64,000 nt of DNA from Neocallimastix lanati (nom. inval.) (lineage: Eukaryota; Neocallimastigomycota; Neocallimastigomycetes; Neocallimastigales; Neocallimastigaceae), in the NCBI GenBank assembly GCA_016946835.1, contig JACVTC010000044.1, positions 310,001 to 374,000 on the forward strand, in the 5' to 3' direction. Made by a program: the position numbers and the translations under genes. This document shows positions 13,510 through 25,049 of the stretch, in pieces. Within the stretch, counting starts at the first letter, position 1. Every line of letters starts with the position of its first letter. The notes under the pieces are model-generated. The model was not told where the DNA came from, searched no databases, and was given only the letters and a program-made list of their open reading frames with translations.

Positions 13510-14596
13510 ATTAGATGAAAAGGATTTTTCAAGAAAAAGATTAATGTCTTTTTTTAGTTTTGTTAATAATATATCACGTTCAATGTGTTTAATAGAGATA
13601 AATAAATGTAATAATAATCGAAACAATTTTGGTATAGGAATTTTTATTAAAATTCCAATTCCATCAAGAGAACTTCCATTATATGGCTTAATGACAAATA
13701 ATCATGTATTAGATGAAGAATCTCTTAAACCCGGTACAACAATTTATATATCTTTTCGAAATAATGAAAGATATTCAATATTAATAAATGAGGAAGACTT
13801 TATATTTACATCAGAATTAATTGATGTTACTTTTATTGAATTAAATGAAGAAGAAATGCAAGAAGAAATTGATCCCTTCTTTCTTCAACCTAGTAATGAA
13901 GATACTAAAAAAAATAAATCTATTTTAATATTTCAGTATTCCTATGAAAATATTTCCATGGCCCCAGGAATAATCACTTCCTCTCATAATTTTAATTTCC
14001 ATTATTATGTATCCACTAATTCTGGATCATCCAGTGCTTTTCTTTTGAATAAAAATTTTAATGTAGTAGGAGTTCATAAATCGAGGTTACCTAATAAAAA
14101 AGAAAATAAAAAAACTGGTGTAAATGCGGCTGTTAAATTCAGTGAGATTGAATTTGCTATCCAAGTATTATATAACAATAACTTTATTTATGGAAATGAA
14201 AGAGCTAGAAAATCAGTAAGATCATTACTTGAATCTGAAATAGAAATATTAAATGAATATGGATTAAAATTAATGTTATCATCTGATGAAATAACAAAAT
14301 TAAATGAAAATACTATATCACTATATGAAATGGAAATTATAGAAAAATCTCTATTTAAATGTGATTTATATGGAAATTCTTTATTATTTTATCGAACGAA
14401 TTATGCATGGTATATTACAATACTATCCCAAGATAATAATATATCAAATTATAGTTTAGAAAACTTAAAAACATTAGATTGGTCACCTATCATTCCAAAC
14501 AGTAATGAATTAGATGATAGTATTATTTCCAGAATTAACGATAGAGAATACATTCTAATTGCATGGTTAAAATTAACGGAATTAAAATATTTATAA
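13510..14596 (+). CDS. serine protease exon of fusion, unit 2, with altered active-site loop
   Basis: It has the same two-domain layout as the unit 1 protease. Counting from the ATG at 13544, His54 (LMTNNHVL), Asp94 (ELIDVTFIEL) and the nucleophile Ser163 are kept. However, the usual GSSGAP loop reads GSSSAF, so the Gly after the Ser and the following Pro are changed, and the GTGFF strand has become GIGIF. The Gly shapes the oxyanion hole in this family, so activity may be weakened or lost. The exon is open and otherwise well conserved, including the C-terminal NYAWYITIL domain. Homology begins at 13510, 34 nt before the first ATG, which supports entry by splicing. Confidence 0.82.
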
Positions 14597-15054
14597 ATTT
14601 ATTTATTGAAATCATTCTACTAATAATGCTAATATATTAATGAAATATAATCTATAATCTATAATCTATAATCTATAATCTATAATATAATTTATGATCT
14701 ATAAATAATTATTATTTATAAATAAATAAATTAAAAAAAAAAATAGCCATATACAAAAATACGCCACATTGCGAAACACACTAGATTCCATAATAGTTAT
14801 TAAAAAAAAAATAATTATTTATTATACTATTATTGTATATGTAAATTAATAGTTTTTTATTTAATTACTTTTTTTTTTTTTTTTTTTTTTTTTATATCAA
14901 TCAAATTTAATTAATGTTGAAACTTCATAAAACAAAATTAAAACATTGTAATAATTTTAAATAATCATGTGTATATTTATTAGTTTATATATATATAAAC
15001 AAATTTATTCAATTATAGAGTAAAATATATATATATATATTTATATATATATTT
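14597..15054. other. 3' flank of unit 2
   Basis: No gene is seen. The stretch contains a short (ATAATCT)n tract near 14648-14690, a poly-T run near 14872-14893 and AT dinucleotides. Confidence 0.6.
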
Positions 15055-15245
15055 TTTACCTCCCTCTTATTTTCAGCACTCTTTCCCCTCTCAAGGCATG
15101 GGAATATAGAGGTAAGTAGTCATAATACTTCTATATGCTTTGTATGGACAGAATATTGTCCCTACTGAACGGTCTTACTGAATGTTCAGCGTTGGCTCTC
15201 TGACATGCATGTATATTATTGCTGAGAATTTTCTTGTATTCGTTT
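15055..15245. other. GC-elevated non-coding island
   Basis: About 190 bp stand out by base composition (ACCTCCCTCTTATTTTCAGC onward). There is no ORF of note on either strand. A small hairpin CTGAAC...GTTCAG lies near 15173-15199. It abuts the AT satellite that starts near 15245. It could be a retroelement end or a non-coding RNA; I do not recognise it. Confidence 0.35.
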
Positions 15246-15725
15246 AGTATTTAATATTAATTAATAAATACTCTTTTTATTATTTATTAATTATTTCATT
15301 ATTTAATTAATTATTAAATATTCTTTATTTTTTATTATTTAATAATTTATAATTTATTACTTTATTATTTAATAATTTATAATTTATTACTTTATTATTT
15401 AATATTTATTTATTATTTATTATTTAATATTTAATATTTATTTAATTATTTATTATTTATTATTAATTATTATTTATTTATTATTTAATATTAATTTATT
15501 ATTATTTATTTATTATTTAATATTAATTTATTATTTATTATTTATTATTATTTATATATATTATTTATTATTATTTATTATTATTTATATATATTATTTA
15601 TTAATAATAATCTTTTTATTATTTATTATTATTTATATATATTATTTATTAATAATAATCTTTTTATTATTTTTTATTCAATTATTTATTAATAAATAAT
15701 CTTTTTATTATTTATTATTCAGTTT
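15245..15725. repeat. AT satellite (TTATTTA-type with AATACTCTTTTTATTATTTA)
   Basis: It is made of TTATTATTTA heptamers punctuated by ATACTCTTTTTATTATTTAT. The same satellite occurs in reverse orientation at 28470-28640 and 51500-52270. Confidence 0.8.
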
Positions 15726-16167
15726 TAAAAAAATAAAAAAATAAAAAATAAAAGTTAAAATAAAAAATATAAAATAAAAATAATAATAAATAATAAATAA
15801 ATAACAAATAATTAACAACAACAATAATAATAATAGTAAATAAAAAATAAAAAATAATAAAGAAAATATAATAAATATATATATATTTTTTTTTTAATTA
15901 TAAAGTGTTTTTAAGAAAATTATTTAATATATATTTTATTATTTAATAATTAGATAATATAATAAAATTAAATAATAATAAATAATTGAATAAATAATAA
16001 TTTATAAATAATAAAATAATTTAATAATAAATAATTAAATAATTAATATATTAATAATAAATAATAAATATTATATTATAAATAATAAATAAATATATTA
16101 ATATATATTAATAATAAAAATTGTTAAAATATAAATATATAAAATATATAAAATATATAAAATATAA

Positions 16168-16203
16168 ATGGATGATTCATATAATGAAGTAGCTATAATT
16201 TTG
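16168..16203 (+). promoter_or_regulatory. conserved leader exon, unit 3
   Basis: This is the counterpart of 8944-8979 (ATGGATGATTCATATAATGA ... ATTTTG) followed by GTAAAAA at 16204. The distance to the ankyrin ATG (877 bp) is enlarged by the LTR-like insertion described next. Confidence 0.4.
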
Positions 16204-16371
16204 GTAAAAATAAAACATAAAATAATATAGTTTAATATAATACAAATAAAATAATATTATATATTATATTTAAAATCAAAAACTTTTTCTTTATTCATGC
16301 GCCACATTTATAACACATGCGCCACAAAATTAAAATAAATGGTCATAATAAAATATATTCAGTCATTGTAT

Positions 16372-16652
16372 TGTTACATTCTTTCTTTATGACCAAAAGA
16401 TATTTAAGATGAAATACTATAAAAATAAATAATATTTCAAAGAATTAGAAATCTCTCTTTTTCTCTTTTTTCTAACTTTACTTCTCAATAAAAAGATCAA
16501 ATTTTTTAAAAGAAGTGTACATATTAGAAATATATAAAACTATAATCAGTCTATCAAGAATATTACTACTACTTTAATAGAGAGAAATTAAATATCAAAT
16601 AAAGATAATTGTAAATTACATAATTAATAAAACAAAATAATAAAGTTGAACA
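16372..16652 (+). mobile_element. possible solo LTR in unit 3 leader intron
   Basis: The 281-bp segment starts TGTTACATTC and ends GTTGAACA (TGTT...AACA termini). It contains a TATA-like ACTATAAAAATAAA and a CT-rich stretch, as LTRs do. No target-site duplication is visible, so the call is tentative. The rest of 16204-17044 is AT-rich with no gene. Confidence 0.35.
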
Positions 16653-17044
16653 ATCCTGTGATATCCCGTTATACATTAATCTATTGATAATATGTTTAAT
16701 AATTTTATTATAATTTAATATAAATTTAAAAAATATAAAAAAATTAATAAAAAAAAAGAAAAAATAAAAAAAGCTTCCTTAATTAAAAAATTGACAAAAT
16801 AAAGATATAATTATATATATTTTAATACATTATAATATTTTCATATTTTTATTATTAATATTTTTTTTATATTTTAATATTTTAAAATTTAATAAATAAA
16901 AAAATATACTATATAATTAAAAAAATAAAAAAAGTAAAAAAATAAAAAAAGAAATGATTATTTAAAATTATATAATATTTAATATATAATAAATTATATT
17001 TATTAATATTATTTAAAATAAAAATATTATATATAATAAAAAGG

Positions 17045-18231
17045 ATGTCATTTATTTTGAATTCTTTTAAAGGAGATTATGAAAATCTTTTAGATACAAT
17101 TCAAAGTAATGATATTCAAAAAGTAAAAGATATTTTAGATAAAACTACCAAAAATAAAGAAATTTTGAATTTGAATGAAAAAGTTAAAAATGGATGGTAT
17201 TCACTTCTCTTGGCTACTAATATGGATAATATTGAAATAGTAAAATTATTAATTGATTATGCAATTAACAACAAAATTATTTTGAAGATAAATGAACAGG
17301 ATAATGATGGGGATTATCCACTTTTAAGGGCCACTCGTAAAAATAATATTAAAATGGTTAAATTATTAATAGATTATGCAAATGTAAATAATATTATTTT
17401 GGAGTTGAAAAGCATTGATCGAAGCGGATATTTCCCAATATTTTGGTCTATTAATTATAATAATATTGAAATGTTTAAATTATTGATAGATTATTCTATG
17501 GAAAAAGGAATAAAATTAATAATCAATGAAAATGATATTGAAAATTTAATTTTAAAAAATGATAAAGATATAAATTTAAAGAGCATTTCAGATATCAATA
17601 ATGAATTTATAAAAATGATTTATTTATATAAAAATCAAAACATAATTGAACTAATATTTAGTGAAAATAGTTACTTATTGAAAAAACTTAATGATTTTTA
17701 TGAAAATGAAAAAAAAAGAAAAAGAGAATATAGAAAAGGAGAAAATTGATAAAAAAGAAATTGGTAATGATACCTTATTGACATTGGAATGTAAAAAAGG
17801 TAATATTGAAGAGGTAGAAAAATTAATTAATAATGGAATGAATATCAATGAAAAAAATAAGGATGGAGATACACCATTAATAATCGCTTGTAAAAATGGC
17901 AATATGGGTTTAGTAAAATGTTTATTGAAGCATAAAGAAACTGATATCAATAAGGAATCTGATTATGGTATTAATCCATTATTGGTAGCATGTTATTTTA
18001 AAAATAAAAATTTAGTAGATTGTCTCTTAGATCATAATGCTGATGTTGATAAACAAGATAATAAAAATAATTTACCACTACATATTGCATATTATCTTAA
18101 TAGTACTGAAATAATAAAATCCATAGCAAGAAAAAATAATAATTTAAATAATGTACTCAATAAATATTCAAGTATACCAATAAATATTGCAACAGAACTA
18201 CATAACAAAAAAATGAAAAATATTTTACATG
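17045..18231 (+). pseudogene. short ankyrin exon of fusion, unit 3, frameshifted
   Basis: The N-terminus is the family one (MSFILNSFKGDYENLLDTI), but only about four repeats and one spacer module are present before the five C-terminal repeats; the whole middle array is missing. The frame of the first 234 residues stops at 17749. The C-terminal frame starts at 17691 and overlaps it, the break lying in an A9 run near 17709-17717 (a one- or two-base slip). Joined, it would be the minimal form of the family. The proposed splice donor is at 18232 (GTAAAT). It may be a true mutation or an assembly error in a homopolymer. Confidence 0.75.
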
Positions 18232-18370
18232 GTAAATTTTTAAATTATATATATATATATTATTTATTTAATATTGACTAATTATTTTATAAATTAATTG
18301 TCATTATGCACTAATTTTAAAAATAAAAAAATGTAATTTATTATATTTGTTCTTTTGATTTTAAATAAAG

Positions 18371-18419
18371 AAGAAAAAATTAAAAAAAAATCATATAAAA
18401 AAATTAAACTCTTTAATAG
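18371..18419 (+). CDS. 49-nt linker exon, unit 3
   Basis: It has the same length and phases as in unit 1, encoding EEKIKKKSYKKIKLFN. Flanking introns are 18232-18370 and 18420-18651 (3' site GAAAG before ATCTTTATC). Intron 2 contains a (TTA)n run of about 70 bp at 18444-18514. Confidence 0.55.
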
Positions 18420-18441
18420 GTAAATTTTAATATTATTAATA

Positions 18442-18514
<73 letters not shown>

Positions 18515-18651
18515 TAGAATAATAAATTACTTTTATTTTGTTTTAATATTAAATAATTTAATAATTAATTCTGTATTTTTTATTATTTTAATTTATATAA
18601 ATATGTCATTTTCATTATTTATATCTTCTTTTAAAAAAAAAAATTTGAAAG

Positions 18652-19738
18652 ATCTTTATCAGATAAATCAAATGAAATGGTTTTTTCAAATTTAAGACCG
18701 TTTAATACTTTAATTAATAATATAAATCGTTCAATATGTAAAATAGAGGTAAATAAAGATAATCGTATTAGTCATGGAACAGCATTTTTTGTTCAAATTC
18801 AAATTCCATCAAAAAAATACCCATTGTATGGCTTAATTACGAATAATCATGTATTAGATGAAGAATCTCTTACACCAGGTAAAACAATTGATATATCTTT
18901 TCATAATGTTAATAATGAAATATATTCAATATTAATAAACGATGAAGACTTTGTATTTACATCGGAATTAATTGATGTTACTTTTATAGAATTAAATGAA
19001 GAAATGAAAAAAGAAATTGATCCCTATTTTCTTCGACCTAGTAATGAAGATGCTGAAATCAATGAATCCGTTATAATATTTCAATATCCCCAAAAAATAT
19101 TATCTATGGCCCATGGAAATATAACTTCCATTCAAGGATTTAATTATCTTCATAAGGTATCCACCTCTCAAGGATCATCAGGATCTCCTATTTTGAATAG
19201 TAATTATGAAGTAGTAGGAGTTCATAAGTCTTCGTTACCTAAGGGAGAAAATGAAACTTATGTAAATATGGCTGTTAAATTCAGTGAGATTGAATTTGCT
19301 ATCCGAATATTATATAACAATAAATTTATTTATGGAAATAAAAGAACTAGAAAATAAGCACGACCATTACTTGATACTGAAATAGAAATATTAAATGAAT
19401 ATGGATTAGAATTAGTACTTTCCTCCAAAGAAAAAATAAAATTAAAAAAGAAAAAAATATCATCACATGAAATAAAAATCATAGAAAAATCTCTATTTCA
19501 ATGTGATTTATATGGAAATTCTTTATTATTTTATCGAACAAATTATGCATGGTATATTACAATATTATCGGAATATAACAATGTATCAATTTATAATTTA
19601 GAAGACTTACAAAAATTAGATTGGTCACCTATAATTCCAAATAGTAATGAATTAGATGATAATATTATTTCCCAAATCAAAGAAAAAGAATATATTTTAA
19701 TTACGTGGTTAAAGTTAACTGAATTAAAATATTTATAA
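18652..19738 (+). pseudogene. serine protease exon of fusion, unit 3, with nonsense codon
   Basis: From the ATG at 18677 the catalytic triad is complete (His58 in LITNNHVL, Asp100 in ELIDVTFIEL, Ser168 in GSSGSPILN). A TAA at 19355-19357 replaces a serine codon (KRTRK*ARPLL versus KSVRPLL in the other units). The downstream frame stays open and conserved to 19738 (NYAWYITIL, ILITWLKLTELKYL). If translated as is, a protease domain without the C-terminal domain would result. The long open remainder suggests the nonsense change is young. Confidence 0.82.
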
Positions 19739-20232
19739 ACTTTTTAATTGAAAAAATTATATTAATAATGCTAATGTATTTATGAAATTTAATATATATA
19801 ATATTAAATATATATATAAATTAATAAGTAATAATTAAATAATTTAAAAAAAGAGATAGGATTACAAAGATAAACTAAATTAATAGTAATTTTTTTTAAA
19901 AATTTGTATTAAACTAATAAATGTTTTTTACTTATTATTAAAAACAATTTTTTAAAACAAAAAATGAAGGTATTGTCATTATTTTTGGTATTGTCGTTAT
20001 TATAATTATTATTAATATTATTTATTGAAATTATTGATAATGTTGTTATTATTGCTTTCTCTAATAATTTTATTATATTTATATTAGTGAATATAATAAA
20101 ATTATAATTATTGTTATTATAGTTATTAGTTTTATAATAAGATTGGAATTATCATTATAATACTTGCAAAAAAAAAAAAATTAAAGTTATTACTATTAAA
20201 CTATTGGAATGTAATAAAAGAGTATAATGTAA
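19739..20232. other. 3' flank of unit 3
   Basis: No gene is seen. It is homologous to the flanks at 21540-21850 and 35930-36140 (AGATAGGATTACAAAGATA, TTTTTGGTATTGTCGTT). Confidence 0.6.
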
Positions 20233-20268
20233 ATGGATAATACATATAATAAAGAAGCTATAATTTTG
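20233..20268 (+). pseudogene. decayed leader block
   Basis: ATGGATAATACATATAATAA ... ATTTTG matches the leader exon, but the splice donor GT has become AT (TTGATAAAA). It heads a degenerate unit whose ankyrin exon survives only as scraps. Confidence 0.5.
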
Positions 20269-20499
20269 ATAAAAAAAAAAAAAAAAAAAAAAAAACATAG
20301 GTAATATAATATAATTTATTATAATATATATAATTTATTTTATTTTATTTTATTTTGATTTAATACAGATTTATTAAAAAAAATATATATATATATAGTA
20401 AAAATAAAAGTTTTCATAAGAAATTGACAAAATAAAACTATATGCAAATATATTTAAATATATTATAGAATTTTATATTATAATGTATTATAATAATAA

Positions 20500-20617
20500 A
20501 AAAGATAGAAAGGAAGGAAGAAGAAAACAGAAAAAAAAAATGAAAAGGAGAATTATATAATGGAAAAATTAATAAAAAAGATAATTTATGAATGCAAGCA
20601 TAGTAATATCAGAAATA

Positions 20618-20651
<34 letters not shown>

Positions 20652-20765
20652 AATAACATTATGTATGAACTAATACTTTTATTTTTATTAGTATAATATT
20701 ATTTTGAAAATTAGTGAAAAAAATAGAAATGTAGAATATCCACTTTATTTATTTTATTTTAATTC
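20500..20765 (+). pseudogene. ankyrin exon scraps
   Basis: Short matches such as GAAAAAAATAGAAATGTAGA followed by ATATCCACTTT correspond to the NEKNRNGEYPL part of a 39-residue repeat. The region parallels the better preserved scrap at 27680-27890. No usable frame remains. Confidence 0.45.
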
Positions 20766-20766
20766 T

Positions 20767-20858
20767 ACCTTACTTTATATATATATAAAGTAAATAAGGT
20801 AGAAATAAAATAATTTCTCTTTTATATATATATATATATATATATTAGAGAAATAAGG
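20767..20858. repeat. two adjacent palindromes
   Basis: TTCTACCTTACTTTATATA pairs with TATAAAGTAAATAAGGTAGA, and immediately after it ATTTCTCTTTTATATATA pairs with a TATATATTAGAGAAAT arm. Both can form hairpins or cruciforms. The second is conserved in the copy at 27950-27990. Confidence 0.7.
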
Positions 20859-21172
20859 CTAAATAATAATTCACCTTAAATAATAGTTCATTTTTAAGTC
20901 AGGATTTTCATATTTTAATATATTATTATTAGATATTTGATAACTCTTTTATTTCTATCTAATTATTGCTTTCAACTAAAGATTTTCATCTATAAGATTT
21001 TTATTCAATTCTATTATTTTTATTTTTATTTTTATTTTTTTTATTTTTTAAAATGAAATAAACATAAATTAATTTTATCTTAATATAATGTCAAAATAAC
21101 TAATGATATATAAATAATATATTATTTGTAAATTTAACAATAATAAAGAAATTTTTATCTAAAAATAATATA

Positions 21173-21235
<63 letters not shown>

Positions 21236-21500
21236 AAAATTAAAAAATTTAAATATAAATTTAAAATAAAGTTTACAGAAAGTAGTTAAGAATTTTGACA
21301 ATTTTTTCAAATTCGGAGAATTTATTTTATTATTATATTATTATTATTATTTTTTTTTAAAAAAAAATCCGGAATGATTCAATTTTCAAATTTAAGAACG
21401 TCGACTCCGTACCAGTATGGCAATTAAACATACACTGATATTACATGGTGGAGACATATGTCTTCAGTCTATAAAAAAAAAAAAAAAAAAAAAAAAAATC
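20859..21500. other. array spacer, copy B, with (AAAT)n run
   Basis: No gene is seen. It is homologous to 7816-8532 and 27990-28400. It includes an (AAAT)n tract at about 21172-21236 and a short GC-richer stretch at 21395-21465 (GTCGACTCCGTACCAGTATG) that I do not recognise. Confidence 0.55.
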
Positions 21501-22570
21501 AATTTTTAAAAAATTTTAAATATTTATAAATTTCTTAATTGAAAAGATTCTTCTAATAATGCAAATGTTTGAAATAAAATATATAATATATAATATATAA
21601 TATAATTATAATATATAAAAGATGAAATAAAATATATAATATATAATATATAATATATATATATAAATTAAAAAGTAAATAATTAAATAATATAAAAAAG
21701 GAGATTGGATTACAAAGATAATATAACATTAAATAAACTAAATTAATAAATTTTTTTTAAAAAGTAGTATTAAATTAATAGATATTATTATTTATTATTA
21801 TTAAACACAATAATTTTAAGAAAAAATATAGAAATTATTGTTATCATTTTTGGTATTTTCGTTTTTATTATTAATGTTGCTAATTCTTTTATTATTATTA
21901 AAGTTATTATGGTCATTAATATAAAATTATAGTTGAAATTAATGATAGTTATTAGTATTACCATAGTTGAGATTATCATAATTATAATAATTATAAAAAA
22001 ATGTTTAATATTTATTTATTATATTATATTACTGAATATGTAAAATTGTTTTTTATTTAATTAAAATTTTTGTTTTAATGAAATTTAATTAAAAAAAATT
22101 TAATTGTACTTCATAAAACAAAAAAATCAATAAAGCTAAATAACATAAGAAAATATTTAATAATCACGTGTATATTTATTAATTTATGTATACTGATAAA
22201 TTTCTCTCTTAATACAAAATTTTATACAAGCTAGATCACTTTATTACTTATTAAAGTAATTATAAAGTGACCCTTGTTATTTATATTTACCCTTTAAATA
22301 TAAATAAATATAAATAATAGTTTTTAATATATTTAATGAAAAACTATAAATAAAAAAAAATAAAAAAATTTTATAACACTAATAATTAATAAACACGTAT
22401 ATTTAATTATACTAGTTAGTTTTATGTATATTATTTATTAATCTTAATATTTCATTATTAAATTTCCTCTTTTCTTTTCATTTCTTTTTCTTTTATTTAC
22501 TTTACTTCTCTTCTTCTAAAATAAACAAAAGTTTACTTATATTTTTATTATTATTATTATCAAAGAACAA
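21501..22570. repeat. duplicated protease 3' flank and downstream block
   Basis: It begins with the last few bases of a protease exon (AAATATTTATAAATTTCTTA) and then the unit 3' flank, without any protease body. The part 22150-22570 is duplicated at 26800-27190, including a conserved hairpin (22231-22267: TCACTTTA...TAAAGTGA). Confidence 0.6.
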
Positions 22571-23449
22571 ATTTTTTAATTATTAATCCATTTTTAAAAT
22601 ATTTTTGAATTTCTTAACTTTTATTACTAAATAAAAATTAATAATCATACATTTCCACTTAAATACAATTTGTATACATTAATTTCATATATTAAAATAT
22701 TCATATTTTATTATTAATTATTAAATTCAGTTTATTTTCTAATTAAGTCCTCCACCCTTAATTAAGATAATACTTTAGTTGTGATCTGAAACAAATGTGT
22801 AGTAGTATTATTAGTATATTTAATAATAATTATTAAATATTAAATATTGAAATTGATTATCTTTACTGTCAATAATAATTTTTATAATATATTATTAATT
22901 ATTCATTCATATATTATAATTACTATTATAATATATATTTAATTATATATTATTTTATAATCTATTGAATTATATATTTATTTTATATTTATATATTAAT
23001 ATATTAGAATATAATAATATTTTTATAGTTAACTTTAATAGAACTTAAATAATCTTATTTTATATTATATAATATATTATTATGTATTATTTTATATTTA
23101 TTTTATATTCTTGCATATAATATACATTTATTATTTAAATATAGATATTGTATTCTTATATATATATAATTTATATTATATGTTTAAAATATATTTTTTT
23201 ATTAATTTATAATTTTAAAATGTAATTTTTTTAATAATAATCAATTTCTAATAAAAATTAATTTAGATAAGAGTTTTTAATTATTTAGAAAAAGTAATAA
23301 TAAAATTAAATAAAGATATAACTCTATTGTTATAATTAAAATATAGCACATAAAAGTCTCGTATATCAGAGAATCACGATGAAGTAATAAATAAAAAAAA
23401 ATAAAATATAATAAAATATGAAGTTAATAAAAAAATTAGTTTAAATAAA

Positions 23450-23481
<32 letters not shown>

Positions 23482-24137
23482 TTTTATAATAAAAGAATTT
23501 AATTAAAAAAATTTCATAAATTTTTACTTATAAAAAAAGTAAATACAAATTATTAAATGTATACGATAAATAAATTAAAATTATATTTATATATTAAAAT
23601 ATATAATATATTTAATATTAAATACTTTATTATTCTAAAAAAAATAGAAATTTATTAAATAATCAAAAAGAAAAACAATGTAAAATAAGAAAAGTAAAAT
23701 TAGAGAGAAAAATTAACAAAAAAACTAATTAATTAGTTAATAAATAAAAAGTTAACTTTTTTTTTTTTTTTTTTTTTTTTTTTGATAAAAATATTTTATA
23801 TTATTTTCTATTGTTATTTTAATGTATTAACAAAAAAAAAATAAAAAAAGCTTAAAATATATTTATTTTTATTTTTTTTGTTAAAAATTGATTTTTTTTA
23901 ATGTCATTTATTAAAAAAAAAAATAATAAATAAATATTAATTATTATTACTCAATAAAAAGTTATAAAATAATTATTATTATTATTATTTTTAAAAAAAA
24001 AATAAGAATTAAAGGCAACTTTAGAAGACATAAATTTATAAATTTAAGTTAATATAAATTTTTGTCTAAATAAGTATATAATAATATATAAAAATAAAAT
24101 TATAAAAAAAAAAAAATTATTTTATTTTATTTTATTT
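22571..24137. other. gene-free AT-rich stretch
   Basis: I see no coding sequence, RNA gene or clear element here. It has only AT microsatellite and a poly-T run near 23758-23783. Confidence 0.6.
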
Positions 24138-24219
24138 AATTTTATTTTAAAAGGCCACTTTATAAAAAAAAAATTTATTTTATTTTATTTTATTTTAAGT
24201 GGCCTTTTAAAATAAAATT
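24138..24219. repeat. perfect 23-nt inverted repeat (hairpin)
   Basis: The arm AATTTTATTTTAAAAGGCCACTT-type (24138-24160) is matched exactly by its reverse complement at 24197-24219, across a 36-nt A/T spacer. The GGCCAC core in an otherwise A/T sea makes chance unlikely. It could be a transposon end pair (MITE-like) or a transcribed hairpin. Confidence 0.8.
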
Positions 24220-24367
24220 TCCTTTTAATTTAATTGTTTACAAATTATTTACAATGTGAATTAACAAAATTTATAACCTTAACAATTAATAAATTTCATT
24301 AAAGAAAATTTTTATAATAATTTCTTTTATAGTATTAATTGTGATTGGGAAAAATTTTTTTTTTTTG

Positions 24368-24610
24368 TTAAACGGAAATTAAGAAATGCTTAATATCTTT
24401 AATATGAATATTCCTTTCTAAAATTTGTTTAGTTTTCATATTTCGCAGCACAACAGTATTAAAATTAGACGCCTTTAAAATATGGGTCATCTTCATTAAC
24501 ACGAAAATATTTTCCAGTCATATCATGAAAAACTAAAACACCATCTAAAAAAGTAAATTTCTTTCTAGCGTAGTTAATAATACCAGAAGGAACAGAATCA
24601 CTAATTGCAC
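24368..24610 (-). pseudogene. uncharacterised coding remnant
   Basis: On the minus strand, base composition and codon pattern look coding. One frame reads SGIINYARKKFTFLDGVLVF followed by DMTGKYFRVNEDDPYFKG, then shifts frame and continues KTKQILERNIHIKDIKHFLI before a stop at 24368. A splice acceptor TTAG lies near 24605. I do not recognise the family. It is probably the last exon of a frameshifted gene; 24620-25046 upstream holds no further exon I can support. Confidence 0.35.
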
Positions 24611-25049
24611 AAAAATTTAATAAAACTTTATAATATTTTATAAATAAATATTTTTTATTTATATTTATTTATCAAAAATTACTGTAATATAAACTAGATT
24701 ATATAATATCAGACCAACTAAATATATAATCTGTCAGAGTTTTATACGATAAGTTCCTTTAGCCTTTTAGTGATAACACAGATAAAATCGATTGTTAATA
24801 TCTTATAGATAAAAGGAAGTAATATTGTAAGATTCTTTATTATGTCTAACTTATTGTTAGCTGAAAAGAATAAAACAAATTATTTTTCCCCTTTATTAAT
24901 AGTATCTGAACATTAAAATGTTGTGAAAACAGAGCCCAACTTCTATCGCCTTGGAAGTCGTATGAACCTTATATTTATGTTTTCTTTAACTATAAAATTA
25001 TAATATCAATTATAAAATTATTAATTGATAAAAATAAAAATAGAATAGT

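Noticed and set aside
16641-16700. Primer-binding site after the possible LTR at 16372-16652
   Set aside because: The following bases (ATCCTGTGATATCC) do not clearly match the 3' end of an initiator tRNA, and no internal element follows.
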